Positions 1-17,141 of a stretch of DNA of 64,000 nt are shown piece after piece (position 1 is the stretch's first letter; every line of letters begins with the position of its first letter). The notes under the pieces are model-generated. The model was not told the origin of the DNA. It saw only the letters and a program-made list of their open reading frames with translations, and ran no database searches. This DNA is from Himantopus leucocephalus (Eukaryota; Chordata; Aves; Charadriiformes; Recurvirostridae): NCBI GenBank assembly GCA_003993805.1, contig RSEF01000020.1:3112781-3176780 (forward strand). Direction: 5' to 3'. Made by a program: the position numbers and the translations under genes.

Positions 1-2605
1 TCGTGGTCATATTTAACCACAAATCTGTAAAATTCATTTTAGCATTGAAATCCTTTGCTGTAGAACAGAGCTTATTTGTAGCCTCCCATGTGTTCTTGTT
101 TCCAGTATAAAACATGGGGCAATGTTGCATCCTAAGTGCGTCTTATTTGGGAGGTGGTATGAAATGTTAATACTGTGATTTCCACAGGATAACAAGATCA
201 TCTAAGCAGTAAGCAATGGACTCTAAGGACTAGAATCCAAAACTGGTGCCACAGGCAGTTAGGAGTTGTAAGTTAAAATTGCAAGAGATTGTGTAATGGA
301 TTGGCAGCTAATGCAGTACTTGAAATTCATTTGGCATTTACATGCACGGTAAATTCCAAATGAGCTCCTAAGAACCCTATAAAAAGAAAAAAAGCGTGTG
401 TGAGTGAACTGCTTGTTTCTCCCTGCAATGTTATATCCTCTTGGTTCTAGGTTATGATGTGCCGTTGTATCATTGGGAGTTTTTTTAATGTATATAAAGA
501 GGTGATTTACATTCTTAGATAAAGTTCAGGCGTTTCCAACAATATCAGAGTAAGTGGACCACTGTTATCTTTGCAACTGAAGCTCGTACATTCTGTGTGA
601 ATTCATCTCAATTTTACTGTCCGTGTTTCAGGGCAGCTTGCTTTTATGCAATGAATATTGGTAGATCCCAAGAAAATATATAGCCACAGATTTTATTACC
701 AATGGAGTGAATGCCTGCCAGTTGCATGGCAGAGCACGTTCAAAGTGGCAGTTTGTGACAGATGTGTACATAATGGCGCTAAATCACTGTGTGGATTCAC
801 TGTATTCCGTATTTTACTCAACTTCCAATAAGAGTTACACAAATAAATTAAAGTGCAGCTGTCAAGATCAGCGGCAGAGTTGACAGCGTATGTATAATAT
901 AACATATTAAAGAGCTGATGTCTTCTCCTGGAAAACTTCTGAAATGTGTTTTGCTAGGTGAAAGCAGAAGGTTTGTTTCCACTCTTTGTTTTTCTTGTCT
1001 CACTTTCAATAATCAAGAACACTTGCAATCAAGCTGATTCCAAAGGGTTTTGTTACACACACAGTTTTGGGACTGGTTCTCCATCTGCTCCATTAGTCCC
1101 AGCACACCCTTTTCTGGTTATTCCATCCCTTTAACTCTCCTGGAAACGAAATCCTGTAACGCTTTGCTTAGGGTGTATGGTACCTGTGCGTCAGCCAACC
1201 ACAGTTGCTCAGAAGGTCCGGATGGGTTTAGCTCAGTTCTTTGCTTTTATGAAATTATTGCACGCTTCTTAAAATCAGGGGTTTGTGTAATCTTATCACA
1301 AACCGTCTACAGACAACTCTATGTAAACCCCTATTATTTTATCTCTGTGCCCCAGAGAGGCCAGCTTTGGATGTCGTCGGTGTGCGCCTGCCAGTTCGAC
1401 TAGCTCCCTGGCAATTTTTTTTTGTCTCTAGTCACTTTTTATCCAATTGGCATTGCTTGTTTTGACTGTGCGCTGCTGGCTCTGCTTTTCCCTGGATTAG
1501 TTAGGGAGCCGAGCCAGGCCCTCAGAGGCAGGCTTCACTCCACTGCCGTGCAACAACTGTTGTGTTCGCTCAGTAGCATCCTTTCTTGACTAACTCTCTC
1601 ATCATCTCCTATTTCCCAACACCCCGGGATCTGATCAAATATTCATGTTGTAGTGAAAAGTATAGGCAGCCGTGTAGTGGTTTCTTTTCCCTTGCCCCCA
1701 CTTTTTGCTCCCGGTCATGGCAGTTTTTGACAGCCGTCGGTTACCAGAATTAGGGTGCTTGAAATTTGTCTGTACTCAGGTCTATGGACCTATCATTGTT
1801 TAAACAATTCTAGAAAGCATAAAGTATTTCTGCTGAGCAGATAGTGTTTTTCCTCTCCCTCCAGACTGGTTATAGCCACCTGTTCAATGGACTAAATTCA
1901 TCAAGTCATTTTTAATCATGTTCATTGGAGTGTGGAGCTGTGCCAGGGTCCTACTAAGCAACAAATGGGTTCAGAGCAGGCACGGTGCAGATTCTGTTAG
2001 AAAATACTTCCCTCTGGTGCTGGTTCTTATCAGCTTGCCTGCAAAGGATAAGAAATCATCAACATTCAGATTACTGGGGAACAAAAGAGCAGAAACTTGA
2101 CTTATTTGCATCACAGCGGTAACTCCATTTATTTTGGATTTGTACCAGCATAAACTAGAGAAGAATCAGGCACACAGCCAAATAATCTTTGTGTTTCTTA
2201 AATAATTAAGCAAATCTGCAAAGAGCTAAGCTGATGAATCGTTAACAAATGATAGTAAAGTGATCAGACGCTATTCATTAAAGCAAGAGTATTACACCAT
2301 GTTTTGTATCTGCCTGTTCTCAACTCGGGAGATGTTCTGCTGTTTTTAAGGATACCTTGGAAAGAGGAACTCTGAGCGAAACAAAGTGAATTTGGTTTAA
2401 ATAGCCTTAGAAAGCAGTAGACTTCCCTGATGCAAGTATTTTGGGTAAGGTTTGACCTATAATATTTTCCTCTTGCTCTTTTGAATGTCATGATTATGTC
2501 TAACAATTCACTTCTAGTGGTTTTTATTTGGGCTCCAAGGAAGGAATGTAAATTTACAAGTTTGAGCAACAGATGATTTTCTGTGACACTGCAGAAAGAT
2601 CTCAT

Positions 2606-2825
2606 TAGTTATTAACTGGAGTTTATTTGGACAGTGTAGGTTTCTGCTTATAAAGACAGAAAATAAATAGAAAAAAATATTGAGGGACTGAACACTTTAC
2701 TATGCATAATTAGGNTAGTTATTAACTGGAGTTTATTTGGACAGTGTAGGTTTCTGCTTGTAAAGACAGAAAATAAATAGAAAAAAATATATTGAGGGAT
2801 TGAACACTTTACTATGCATAATTAG
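2606..2825. repeat. Direct duplication around a single-N seam (probable assembly artefact)
   Basis: Bases 2606-2713 are repeated at 2716-2825, separated by N at 2715. The copies differ by two substitutions (CTTATAAAG versus CTTGTAAAG, GGGACTG versus GGGATTG) and a two-base insertion in an AT run. Such differences are typical of two alleles, so the most likely cause is two overlapping contig ends joined without merging. Confidence 0.88.
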
Positions 2826-5489
2826 ATCAGGTCCTTTTAGACAGTTGTGCAAGAGTGTTCCTCTAGATGTTATGTGTTGCTGTTCTTCTTGATGGTTTCT
2901 GTATTTCAATGAAACACTGCGGTACTGTTTCATGTTGAGATGTGTTTGAAATGGAATGTTTCACCAGGTACCTGTCAGGAATTGCTGACAGTATGAAAGG
3001 TGAATTTTGACCGCATGCTTAATAATTACGTAGCAATAAAATCACTAAATGTTTTAGCACAGACATTCATCATGATATATATGACAGCTTATACAGTGAC
3101 TTAAAATTTTCCATTGATCTGCATCAGCAGGAATTCCACATACAGAAAGTAATCGGAAAAGAAACCCTTATGTGTCCCAACGCCGTTTTATGTAGGTAGC
3201 AAATGCTCAGATAATCAACCTTTGATGTTTTACTTCAATGTGAAAGACACAGCTCTGAAGTTCAAAACTTACATTTCCAAACTCAGTGGCATTTCCTTGC
3301 TGAACTTGTTTATCCATCAGCGCTCCAAATCACAGCATAATGGAGTCTAACGTAATGACTTCTCTACGGTCCTTGTACAACGTGATAAACGTTCCTTCCA
3401 AAGGAGAAAAATTATTTTGCGAGTCATAATTTGAAACTCTTAATATAGGAAGAAAACTTTCTGTACCTAATGGCGTGTTGGTCATTTTGCATTTCATTTG
3501 CTGATTCTTCAGTTTTGCAGGATGACATGTTGTTCAGGCTGCTGCTAATTATGTGCTCGCTATTATGGTAATTGACATCTCTCAATTTTGTTGTTATGAC
3601 TACAAAGTACTTGGTAACAGGCTGATAATGCATAAAGACTGCAGCCTGCCCTGCTGGCTGAGCATCATCGCTCGCTCTTTCTGTTCCAGGGGTGCTGAGT
3701 TACAAGCCGTGCGGTGTAGAGGCTGTTTGTACACTGTCTGTACAGTGCTTATCACCACCGTGTTAGAGGCATCCTACCAATACAAACACTGTAGGTATGG
3801 ACATACATAAACATGTAGAACCCACTTCTTTCCGTCAGTAGTGATATCAGCTCCCACTCTGGAGCAGTGTAGTGCTTAGTCAGGTTTTGCCTTGTGTTTA
3901 GGTGGGCCGGTCATCTTGTTTCAGCCAGAAAGCGTGGGTGAATTGCTGTTTCTTGATGATTCTTGCCCTGTTTGATAGTCATACTTAGGGAATGCTGCTA
4001 TTGGAAATCGACAGATTGTGTAGCAAAGCTTGTGTACCATCATCCTGACAGGGTGACCAATCATTATGATCTCAATCCTTTGTACCGTTCTTCATAAAGT
4101 TTAAAAAAAAAAAAAAGTTTTATTCCATGTCTTAGTAGACTTCCCATCCTCTTTTTCCCCTGTTTTTAGCTTTTGCAGCACACAGTGAATCTCAGGAACT
4201 TACTAAATGTATGCCTGTAGGGGACCGGGCTATGTAGGAAACTCTCACAACTGATTAAATTAGTAAATCCAAATTGAATCTGAATGTTCTCGGGAAAGCC
4301 CAGGTTCAATTTCCATTGGTTAGGGGAGTAATAATATAGTGTGAGCAGGAAAACTCTGGACAGAAGGGTTTCAATGAAGAAACTACTAGTAATTTCCTTA
4401 GTCGTATATGCAAATAGTGCGTGAACATCTGCAGATTCTGTTTTAGGAAGACTTGCAGCAAAGTAAATACTCTCAGTTCCTCAATAAAATTTTTTAACCT
4501 ACTATGGGAACAAATATTTTTATAATCGGGTTTTTCTTTGAAGGAAGTTGATTTGAGGTCTTGGTGGATATACACAAAACTTGGTATAATGGGAATCAGA
4601 CACAGCTTCTTCTCTAGATGAACAGGTTTCTGTTGCATAACCTCAAATGCAGACTCCTGTCTGTGCAGGGCCCAGGTTGTCCTTAACGTTGATTTAACAT
4701 TGGTTTTCAGCTACAGGACCCATTAAGAAACACTTCAGTTCTACAGTCTAAACTCTGGAAGCCATGCTGCAGCTCCAAATAGCTTCCAAAGCCTAAACAG
4801 GCTCCCAGATTTGTCTGATGGCAGGAGATCTTTTTTTTTTTAATTAACTGTCTCAGGAGAAAAACAACAGCAAGCAAGGAATATGTCCGTAACAAAAAAA
4901 TTCCTTAACTAACAGCAGACATTCGTGGGAATATTGGGAGACTTATGAAAAAAAGCAGTAAAACTGCAACATCCAGGATCCTGCATCTCTGGTGGCCTTC
5001 AAGTCTAGTGGAAATATGCTGTTTGCTTTTCCTTAGTTGGGCTGTTGGGTTTATTGGAGTGGCCTGGCCTGTCGGTTAGGGAACTGCTCCCTGTGCTTGG
5101 GCATTTTGTCCATTGTGCTGCCGTTGGGGAAATTACCAGCTCTTGCATCCCATCCCCCGTAATTTCTCTGCTGTTGGTTGCTCACTGGGTTGGTAGCACT
5201 AAGAATAGATGAGTAGAAATGTCATTCATTGTTCAGCACTGTAGATTGCTGTCTTAGGCCTTTAGTGGCTACAAAATAGGTTCTTTCATACACAAAAGAG
5301 ATTTTGAAATGTCTCTTTCGTGCTGTTTCACAGGGAAGGTTGTGATACGGGGTTAAGACTCTTGAAATAAAATGGGGTTTATGAGACATGAAGTTTGTGG
5401 TATCAATAACCGTGACTTCTCAACTGCCTGCAAGTATAGTGCGCTGTTAAAACTGTACACATATTGTATGGGTTCAATCTACATGGATC

Positions 5490-5490
5490 N

Positions 5491-5522
<32 letters not shown>
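5490..5522. repeat. N seam abutting a T32 homopolymer
   Basis: N at 5490 is followed by 32 T (5491-5522). On the minus strand this would read as a poly(A) tail, so a retroposed insertion is possible, but the sequence after 5522 is not recognised as any element. The homopolymer length is unreliable next to a seam. Confidence 0.8.
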
Positions 5523-5523
<1 letters not shown>

Positions 5524-8225
5524 GTGTGAATGTGATTAATATAAGAAGCAAAAAGAGGACAGAAAACAAATTGAGTGTAGTTTGCATTGTCTCTAAATTA
5601 GCGAGACCTTTAGGTATATCTAGATAACATCAGATACTTTTGAACTGTAACATTTTAGTTGGGTGCAGGTCGCGGTCCAAAGCCGCGTTCAACTTAGGTT
5701 AAGGTAAAATGGAATAAGCAGAGAGAGTATTTTTTGAAAAAATTCCTCCCTATTATTGGAGCATATTTAAGGCCAATAGGATTGACTGTCAGGTGTTCTG
5801 TCAGTTACATTCAGAAGTAGAAAGTTTGTTTGTTCTTTCAGGAAAAAAATATTTGGAATGCGTAAGTGTTAAGGTAAACATTCAGTGTTGGGAGTATGCT
5901 TCTGTGTAGCAGGCAGACCTTCTTCTTTTGCACACATTTAACACTAGCCGGAGAGACTGGCACATGGCTTGAGGGTGGAAGAGATCCCTTGATGTTCTGG
6001 AAATCGCCATGAAGCTTCAAGTTGTTCTTCCTAATGTCTGTCTTGCTAGACAATATGTTGGGGCATTTTGCTACCAGAAGCAAAGATGCTTGCCATACTG
6101 ACATTTTAATAAATGATTAGATTGCTCACATTGCTGTATAAGCAGCGTGGCCTTAGTGGCAGCAGAGTAGTTAGTGGCAGCGACTTGGCTCTTTTTCACA
6201 CTTCGTTGTGTGTTTGTTGTCAGTAAAAGCAGAAGGGGAATTAATTTCTGTGCTGAATTTCTGGGATGAAAAATGCTACTTCAGATGTAAACCATAGTAC
6301 AATTTCTGTAGGTGTTATTACTCTGAATGTTTTGGAATCTGCATAAGGAATATTTAAATGTTATTGATATCCAGCTATTCAAGTAGTTTCTGTAGGTTTC
6401 CTAGGGTGTACATCTATGCCTACTCCCAGTGAAAGAAGTAAAGAGAGAAAACTGGAATTTGCGTGAAGCATAGCCGTGATAAGAGCAAAGCCCGCTCTTC
6501 CCTTATGCTAGCCACGCTCCTCCCGGTCTCCCCAAGGATGCCATTGTGGTCAGTTCAGACAGGAGTGACTTCCTGAAATGAGCACTTTGCTAAGTGCCTT
6601 TTAAAATTAGTCCATTCTGATTCATCCAAGTTTTGTACAAATAATGAAAGCTGAAGTGTATTCTTGCTCAGACTAATACCAAGAAACCATGCACTCAGGT
6701 GGCCACCCGCTCTGCGGCTTAGTTGCCTGGATAGTTTGTTCGATGCTGCTTCACGTGGTACAGGTACGTTGGTTGAAAAGTTCCTCAGGTGCTGCTTTAG
6801 TGGTGTGTCTCCACCGTGGTGGCTTCCCGAGATCCCCGTTAGCGTGTTTGCTATGTGCTGTTACAGCGTCAGCTTTTTAGAGGCTATGTTCGATTTGACT
6901 TGCCTCCTCATGGTCAAATGTCATAAGTGTTTTTCCCAGATCTGTCATGGGAAAATAAATGCTTAAATTAGAACATTTTGCTTTATGGGCTGAAAGAGCC
7001 TAAATTTGTTTGTCAAGCCTGGCGTATGCTGCTTTGTAGGGGGTCATAAAGTCGGTAGGCTGGAACACAAGACTACACTCAGTCTCTGGCCCTACAGCCA
7101 TCCCTTAATCATTATTCCCAGTTATAAGCCGAGATCCTTAGGCTTTCTTCACCAGTATGTTGTGAGGACTAACTGTGAGCAGTTCCTTGCAACGCACAGC
7201 GTGTGCACACACCAGTGTCCTCGCTCTTTAAGCTGACCCTGCTCTGGGGTACATAATGTTTTTGCAAGCGGGGAGATCAGTGTCAGGGGTGGAAGAGCAG
7301 AATGGCTGCCACTGGGTCTGCAAGTCTCCACCATGGCAGTCTCTCATGTTTAAACTCCAGCCTGGCTATTGCCTCAGTTCTCCTTACTGTTCTTCATCTC
7401 CTCTGCACATCTTTAGGTGGTGGACAAGGGTGGTGAAGGGCAATGAGATGTTTAATTCCCCACTTTGCCTTAAATGAAAGGAGGAATCCTGCCTCAGGCT
7501 TTTCCTGCAAACCTAGCAAGTTGCTATGGATTAAGCTACTTAATCAATCCAGACAAACCATTCCATGCTGCTTTGTGGTAGTCAATACCTCCAGTCACTT
7601 GCCATTTCAGCAGCTTAGAGACTAACGATCCTTCATTCTGCAGACAGAGATGCGCCAGAAAGCAAAAGTTGCTAAATAGCTTCTATAGATGAAGCTATAA
7701 AATCTTGTTGCCTTCATCCTCTCCCACCATCATAAGCTGGTAGCATAGCAACTGATGAAGGTGCTTGAACTTGAGTTGACCTGAAATTACATGTTTCCCG
7801 GTTTATGTGTTTATTCCCGCCTTTCTACTTTTTTTTTTTGCTGCTTGTGGAGTTTACGTTTGTAGTCCCTATGGGAGATTAGCAGCTTGTTCATGCAGAA
7901 CGCTGAAATAGATTTAATAACACATGATATATGAGCTTAAATAGTCCACGGTGTTAGAAACACGAGAGAGTGCTAAAGCTGGCCCTGACTACTGACTGGT
8001 GGAGAGGATCATCTTTTTGATAGGATGTGGATCCAGTTTTCCATATCTTTCTACAGACTCGGTGGAGCCATAAGAAAGAAGAGCCTCCCATAGACTGATG
8101 TTTCAAATTGTAGTGTTACAGAATTGGCTGTCAAAGGAAGCAGTGTGGAGTGTAAATACACTCAGATTATAGTGACCCTGGGATTCCTCAGCTCGGGAAA
8201 AGAGGGAACTCAGACACAGGTTCAG

Positions 8226-8513
8226 AAGTAGCCTTCAATTTGAATGACTGTTGGTGCATGCACAGTTGCAGCAGCTTCTAGTGGAGAAATCAGTATGTTT
8301 TCACCAGTTTCTGGAAAGCTCCAATATTTTCACCTCCCTTATTGAAGGAGAGGTGATGCTCAGTTCTCGNAAGTAGCCTTCAATTTGAATGACTGTTGGT
8401 GCATGCACAGTTGCAGCAGCTTCTAGTGGAGAAATCAGTATGTTTTCACCAGTTCCTGGAAAGCTCCAATATTTTCACCTCCCTTGTTGAAGGAGAGGTG
8501 ATGCTCAGTTCTC
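8226..8513. repeat. Direct duplication around a single-N seam (probable assembly artefact)
   Basis: Bases 8226-8368 recur at 8371-8513 with the same length (143 bases) and only two substitutions (GTTTCTGG versus GTTCCTGG, CTTATTG versus CTTGTTG). N is at 8370. The very high identity and the N exactly at the junction point to unmerged haplotype contigs rather than a natural tandem duplication. Confidence 0.9.
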
Positions 8514-11500
8514 ATACTTAGTGAGACTTCAGTAATTACTGCGTTCAAATGTGTGTCGTGTGTTAAACCCTACCTTGGTTTTCTTCATAGGTCATTTCCA
8601 GACTAGTATGAAACATTAGTCCATGCATATCTCATGCAATTGTCATCAAGGGCAAGCTTCAAGAAATGAAGGCAGTAGAAAAAATTAAAAATTACTAATT
8701 GTGGTGTGAGGAAAATATATCAAGGATGAGTTTGGAGAATACAACTTGGTTCAAGCGTGCTGGACGTGCTCCTGGAGGAGCCAAACAGAGCAGTTAGATG
8801 CTGGTTGGAGAAAGTCATGGTGTCTTTATTTTTACTGGGTTTTTTGGTCAAATGAAAACTGCACCTTTTCTCTGTGTGACACAATCTCAACATATGGGGC
8901 TAAGATGTTCCCGCCTCAGAACAGTCTTAGTAAGAGAATCAAATTCTTTCATTGATAAGCACTTTAAGTATTGGATTAAATCAAAGGGCATCACTGTCGT
9001 GCATGCTCTGGCTGCATATAGAAAAGGAAAGTGAGTTGTGCTTATCATTTCCAGAGAAAAGCGTAATCATTTATCTTCGTGTGATCATTTTAGACCGCAG
9101 CACCAGAGTTCTGCTGCCCTGACTGAGGGCATTCAGAGAGCATTCAAAGAGCGTACAGGTGCTCAGCATTACTTCTTGCTGAGCAGTTCTTTGATCAGCT
9201 TGCCTTGTGGCTTCCCCCTTCATAGGCCAACTGGTCTGGTACCTCGCTGTATTCCACGCCGAAGGCTGGGCGCTGAGCAAGGAAGAGTAAGGCGGTAAAA
9301 TGCATCTCACCTACGTTTTAATTCTGGTCAAAAGAGGGAGGGATCAGGGAGCAGTTAATTTTATCTGTCTTAGATGTGTACCTTAAGATAAGCTGTACTT
9401 TCTGAAATTTATCTTCATTGACTATAAAGGGAACCTGAGATCACAAGTACAGGCTTGAACATATTGAAGCTACACAGTAAAAGACAGGGTATTGGTAATC
9501 TGCTCACGGATGCCTAACTTCTTAATGCACAGAAGTCTTTGTGTTGGGCCTCTCATGGTTCATGAAAGAGCTCTGTAAACAGAAAGTCGTTCCATAACAG
9601 TGTCATTCTGTAAGCAACAGGAAGCATACTGCTGCTCTTGCTCATGATGTCATTTTGCAGTTGAAAAACTCAGTAAATTATATGCACTTTAAAAATGAGA
9701 GTTAATTGTCCGTGATTCCCAATCCCGGGGAGCTTGTCATTCTTAGAGATCACCTGGAGAGACTGCCTGTGCGCTGTGCAGGGCAGCGCTCCTGTCCGTG
9801 TTGGTTATCCAGCCAAGAAGGGTTCCCTTCTCCCCCTCTCGGTGACTTGTGAATGTGTTTCGCTGCAGTACTGGAGATTCCTACACAGCAATACTGAGCC
9901 ATCACGGAGCCACGGGAGAGTCTATAGGCACCTTTTTTGCCTCTCTTACAGTACAAATGATGACTCAAAGAGAAGCGCTCTGTTCTAATCTATGTGAGTT
10001 CTTGTAATAAGCTTTACAATTAGAGCACAGAGTCTTCCATCTAATTCACTTAATTTACGCTGGGAAATGAGATACTGTTCAACTAATCCGATGCTATTTT
10101 CTTCTTTATAAGAGAATGAAAGCATCCTCTGAGGCTCTGGTGGGATTCAGGCTAAGCTTCTGAGACACAAATAGTCTGAAATGTTAATGAAATACTACGC
10201 TATTGTAATTCCCACTTGGTAGCTGGTGCCCCTCTCCTTTAACCTGTAACACAGCCGAGTTGGTGGGAGGCAATGGGCCTGTACTGGCTGTTTCTGGTCT
10301 CAGGGCAACTTTGTAAATTCTTTGTGGCACGACGACACTAATAACAGATGAGCTTTCTTCAGCCAGGGTTTGGTCCAGCTCTCTCGCGTGGTGACTGCAG
10401 TCCTTTTAGGAAATGGTTAAGAGGTTTTCTGCTGCTTTATAGTAACTCCTGTAAGCATTACTGTGTTCTCCTCTTCAAACCTAGGCAGCCCAGTTGCTTA
10501 ATTTACAACATATGTATTCAAATCAGCAAGGAGCATTTCCACTGCTTCTTAAGGGGAAGATACATAGAGGATATGTATTCTTCATTTTCACCGGGCTGCA
10601 GCAGTTTCTCCCTTTGCATTTAAGTACTACATCTACACTGTTGTGAGATGTAAAGGGAATAGTCTGTAGTCTTTGAATTCTGGGGTTTTGGGAATGTCAG
10701 AAGACAAGCATGCTGCCCAATATTGGCTCTCTTGCTCCGGTGGCTTTCTTTGGTGATATTGATTGCTGTCCTCTGAGATCTGCTTGTCTCTGTCTTTCAT
10801 TGCTGTTGTGCTAATTTTTTTACCACTTTGCTCAGTTCTTTCACATCCTTCTGGATCATTTTTATTTTCTCCCCTGCTTCTTGTACATGAAACGTATGGC
10901 AAGTCCCTTGTAGACAGAAGCATTATCTCTTAAGGGAAAAGTGAGAACAAAAAAGCGCATGATATGCTGTGGCAAATGAGTGTTCTGTATCATAGAGTAC
11001 TAAAGTTGCTTGTCACCGTGTTAGTAAATCCTGTGTTGGGAAGAAGCACCAGATGGAGAGTACTGACACTAACTTCGCTAACCCACAGAACAATATAGCA
11101 GTAGGGAAATGCAGCCCCCCACTTACTGCACCGGTGTCCTGGCTCTTTAGCTAAATAACCAACCTGCCATGAGATAAAAGGGTAAATTTCCATTTTTGTC
11201 TGTCAGTCTTCGATTACTAAGCACATAAGCATCCTCTGGCTGATGGTTCATGAGGATGAACGCTGTGTTGATCTCGACAGGGGCAAGAAGAGACTTGCAT
11301 ATGCGCAGGGCTGCATCACATAGCATGGGAATGCTCACGAAGGGTAAGAGGTCAAACTTTGCCATTTAAGGGTGATGTTTGCCTGCTGGGACTGTTTCAT
11401 AATGGGATGCAAAACCAACAGTGGAGGCTTTTGCATCTGTAAAATGTATAAATCTGTGAAACCAATGCCCCGTGTTCTATAGGCTGTAGAAATCCTAAAT

Positions 11501-13381
11501 CTTCCTCATCTCTCACTTTCCTGGATTTTGGGTTTTATTAAATATTCAAAACTGTTGATTTCAGAATCAGTTCTGGGCACTTTTCTTTGGGAGTAGACAG
11601 ACTATATTGCTTGCTGGTGCAATTTACCCATCCAGGTGAATTAATGAATCACTTTATTAATGCCACTGCCATGCTCTTCCAACACGGTTGACATGTGCCA
11701 CTGCTGTCAGCCTGTTACATTACCGTGAGACAGATTTGAATGTCTCTCTCTTAGACAAAAAACTATTAGTACAGTGTCAGCACAGTGAAATAGTCTCATG
11801 CTAAATATTGTAAAATCTTTGTGCCATTTCTTTGTTCAATAAGTGGAACTGGAAGTTTGGACAATCGCTGGAAAACAAAATTCAACTGCTGCATTTATTA
11901 CAGCAGTAGGAAGTGTGCTAATAAGCAGTGGCAATATAAATACTGTCATTCAGAGCTCAGACAGCTTATTGCTATGGTGTAAAACTAGAAAGAGTACTCA
12001 CAGATGCTGCTTAGGCAGCCAAGTGGATATCTAGTAGCCAGCAATAAGGTGTGCAAAGGTGACAAATTCTGCCTAAAGGATGGAGGGGCAAAAGATAAGA
12101 ACACAGGAATTCAAAATTATTCCATTTTTTTCTTACAAGAGCTGAGTTTGCCTTCTTAAATGCAAATTTAAGTACCTGTGTTCTCAACAGCTTTTTAAAT
12201 TGTAGCAGTCTGTGACTGTTGTGTAGAAAACTGTACAAATAAGGTTTGTTACGTATTTTTTTTGCTTTAGAAAGTTCTTAGAAGCTTGAAATTTGGTTTC
12301 CTTGCCTTCCAGTCCCATCCTTATCCATTTGGCAAGCGCAGTCTACAGCTGCTCTTTTAGGATGCTGTGAGAAAGGCTTACAATTCCCATTAGTAGGGGA
12401 ATAAGCAGTATCATGTTTGAAAGCACAGATCCTGCTTGTCAGGCAAATACCTTTTGATAGCAGCTCCCATCCCCACCTCTTCAACCCCCAAAGAATTAAA
12501 AACACAGCATCTCTTCTGGTCTTATTTTTAGAACCTGTGCTGTATTTTGTATGTGCTGTGAGAAACCAGAGCAGGGCTGTCTGTGTGCATGTTGCAGCTG
12601 TTTTCCTGCTGCTCCGGAGGTCTGGCTGAGTATGGGGTGCGCACAGCTGAGCTGGGGGAGATTGACCGAGAGCTGGGGGGACTTGCAGGGTCATCGGGCA
12701 GTGTGAATAGTACAAACTGGGTGGCCCAGCCAGATACAAACCTCCTTTCTCCCTGTATTTAACAGGCGTGACAGCCTTTTCTGGGTCCCCTCTGGTTTTT
12801 TTTCTTTTTTTCCTGGTTCTCTTCAGTCCTAAATTGAGAACTCATTTCAGTGCTTGAGGGAGTCATGTTAGGAATGTCACGTGTTGGCGTGGTTATTCAG
12901 TAACAAAATAAAGGTACAGATAACACTTCAGAAGCAGAACCGTTGAACTTCATGTTATACTAGTGTTTTGTAGAATTAGGGGTTCTTTTTGTCTGAAACC
13001 ATCCATAGGTCAACAAATGCAAACGAGAGCTCATGGTTGTCTTGGTTGTGCATTTTATCAGATGATCTTACGAACAAGGAAGGAATTTTCAAAAAAACTT
13101 AAAGCTTTATTTGTATAAAATCCATAGCTTAAGCAGTTTATCCAGATGTTTCAAGATCAATTTTTTTTATAATTCCTGTTTCTTATGGATTATTTCATAG
13201 GAGACAGTGAAAACAGTTGATGGGGATTTCTCTCTCATCTTTCAGTTTTCCCAGTTGCATCTGAAGGATGCATGGAGCCCATCGTCTAGCAGTTGCTTAG
13301 AATTGCCTTGCTTAGAAAATCACACAGAGAAATATTCCAGTAGTAGAGTAGAAATGCTCTGGAGCAGTTGCCAAAGAGTAA

Positions 13382-13408
13382 AATACATGTGTTTTCCACA
13401 CATGTATT
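13382..13408. repeat. Perfect 11-bp hairpin with 5-base loop
   Basis: AATACATGTGT (13382-13392) and ACACATGTATT (13398-13408) are exact reverse complements around TTTCC. It lies 15 bases before the CR1 tail. The stem is too short for a microRNA precursor. Confidence 0.8.
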
Positions 13409-13423
13409 GGAAAGTATAGTATT

Positions 13424-13572
13424 CACGGCACCAAGCCTGTCGGAGTTCAAGGAACGTCTGGAGGATGCTCTTAATCATATGGTTTAGTTTTAGGTAGTCC
13501 TGTGAGGAGCAGGGAGTTGGACTCGACGGTCCTTACGGCTCCCTTCCAACTTGAGATATTCTATGATTCTAT
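13424..13572 (+). mobile_element. CR1 non-LTR retrotransposon, 5'-truncated 3' end
   Basis: This is about 149 bases of the bird CR1 3' end in sense orientation. It begins CACGGCACCAAGCCTGTCGG and continues with GTTCAAGGAACGTCTGGA. It then has the diagnostic AGTTGGACTCGACGGTCC, CCCTTCCAAC and the terminal ATTCTATGATTCTAT repeat units at 13557-13572. CR1 copies in birds are usually truncated at the 5' end like this and make no target-site duplication. The copy has no coding capacity. Some CpGs are intact (CTCGACGG), so it is not among the oldest copies. Confidence 0.92.

Positions 13573-17141
<3,569 letters not shown>

Larger units (their letters stand above)
1..13423 (+). other. PTPRK: Upstream intron of PTPRK, distal part
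   Basis: I see no coding exon, RNA gene or recognisable transposon in this stretch. The short open frames have no protein family character. It holds assembly seams at 2715, 5490 and 8370 (listed separately), an A14 run at 4103-4116, and a medium CpG density near 9240-9300 and 9720-9800. The intron continues beyond the left edge of the window. Confidence 0.75.

Noticed and set aside
5491..5522. Poly(T) as the poly(A) tail of a minus-strand retrocopy
   Set aside because: The following sequence is not recognised as any gene or repeat, and the run abuts an assembly seam.
12278..12739. 153-codon open frame on the minus strand
   Set aside because: It shows no recognisable domain, has low-information composition and no splice or promoter context; consistent with chance.
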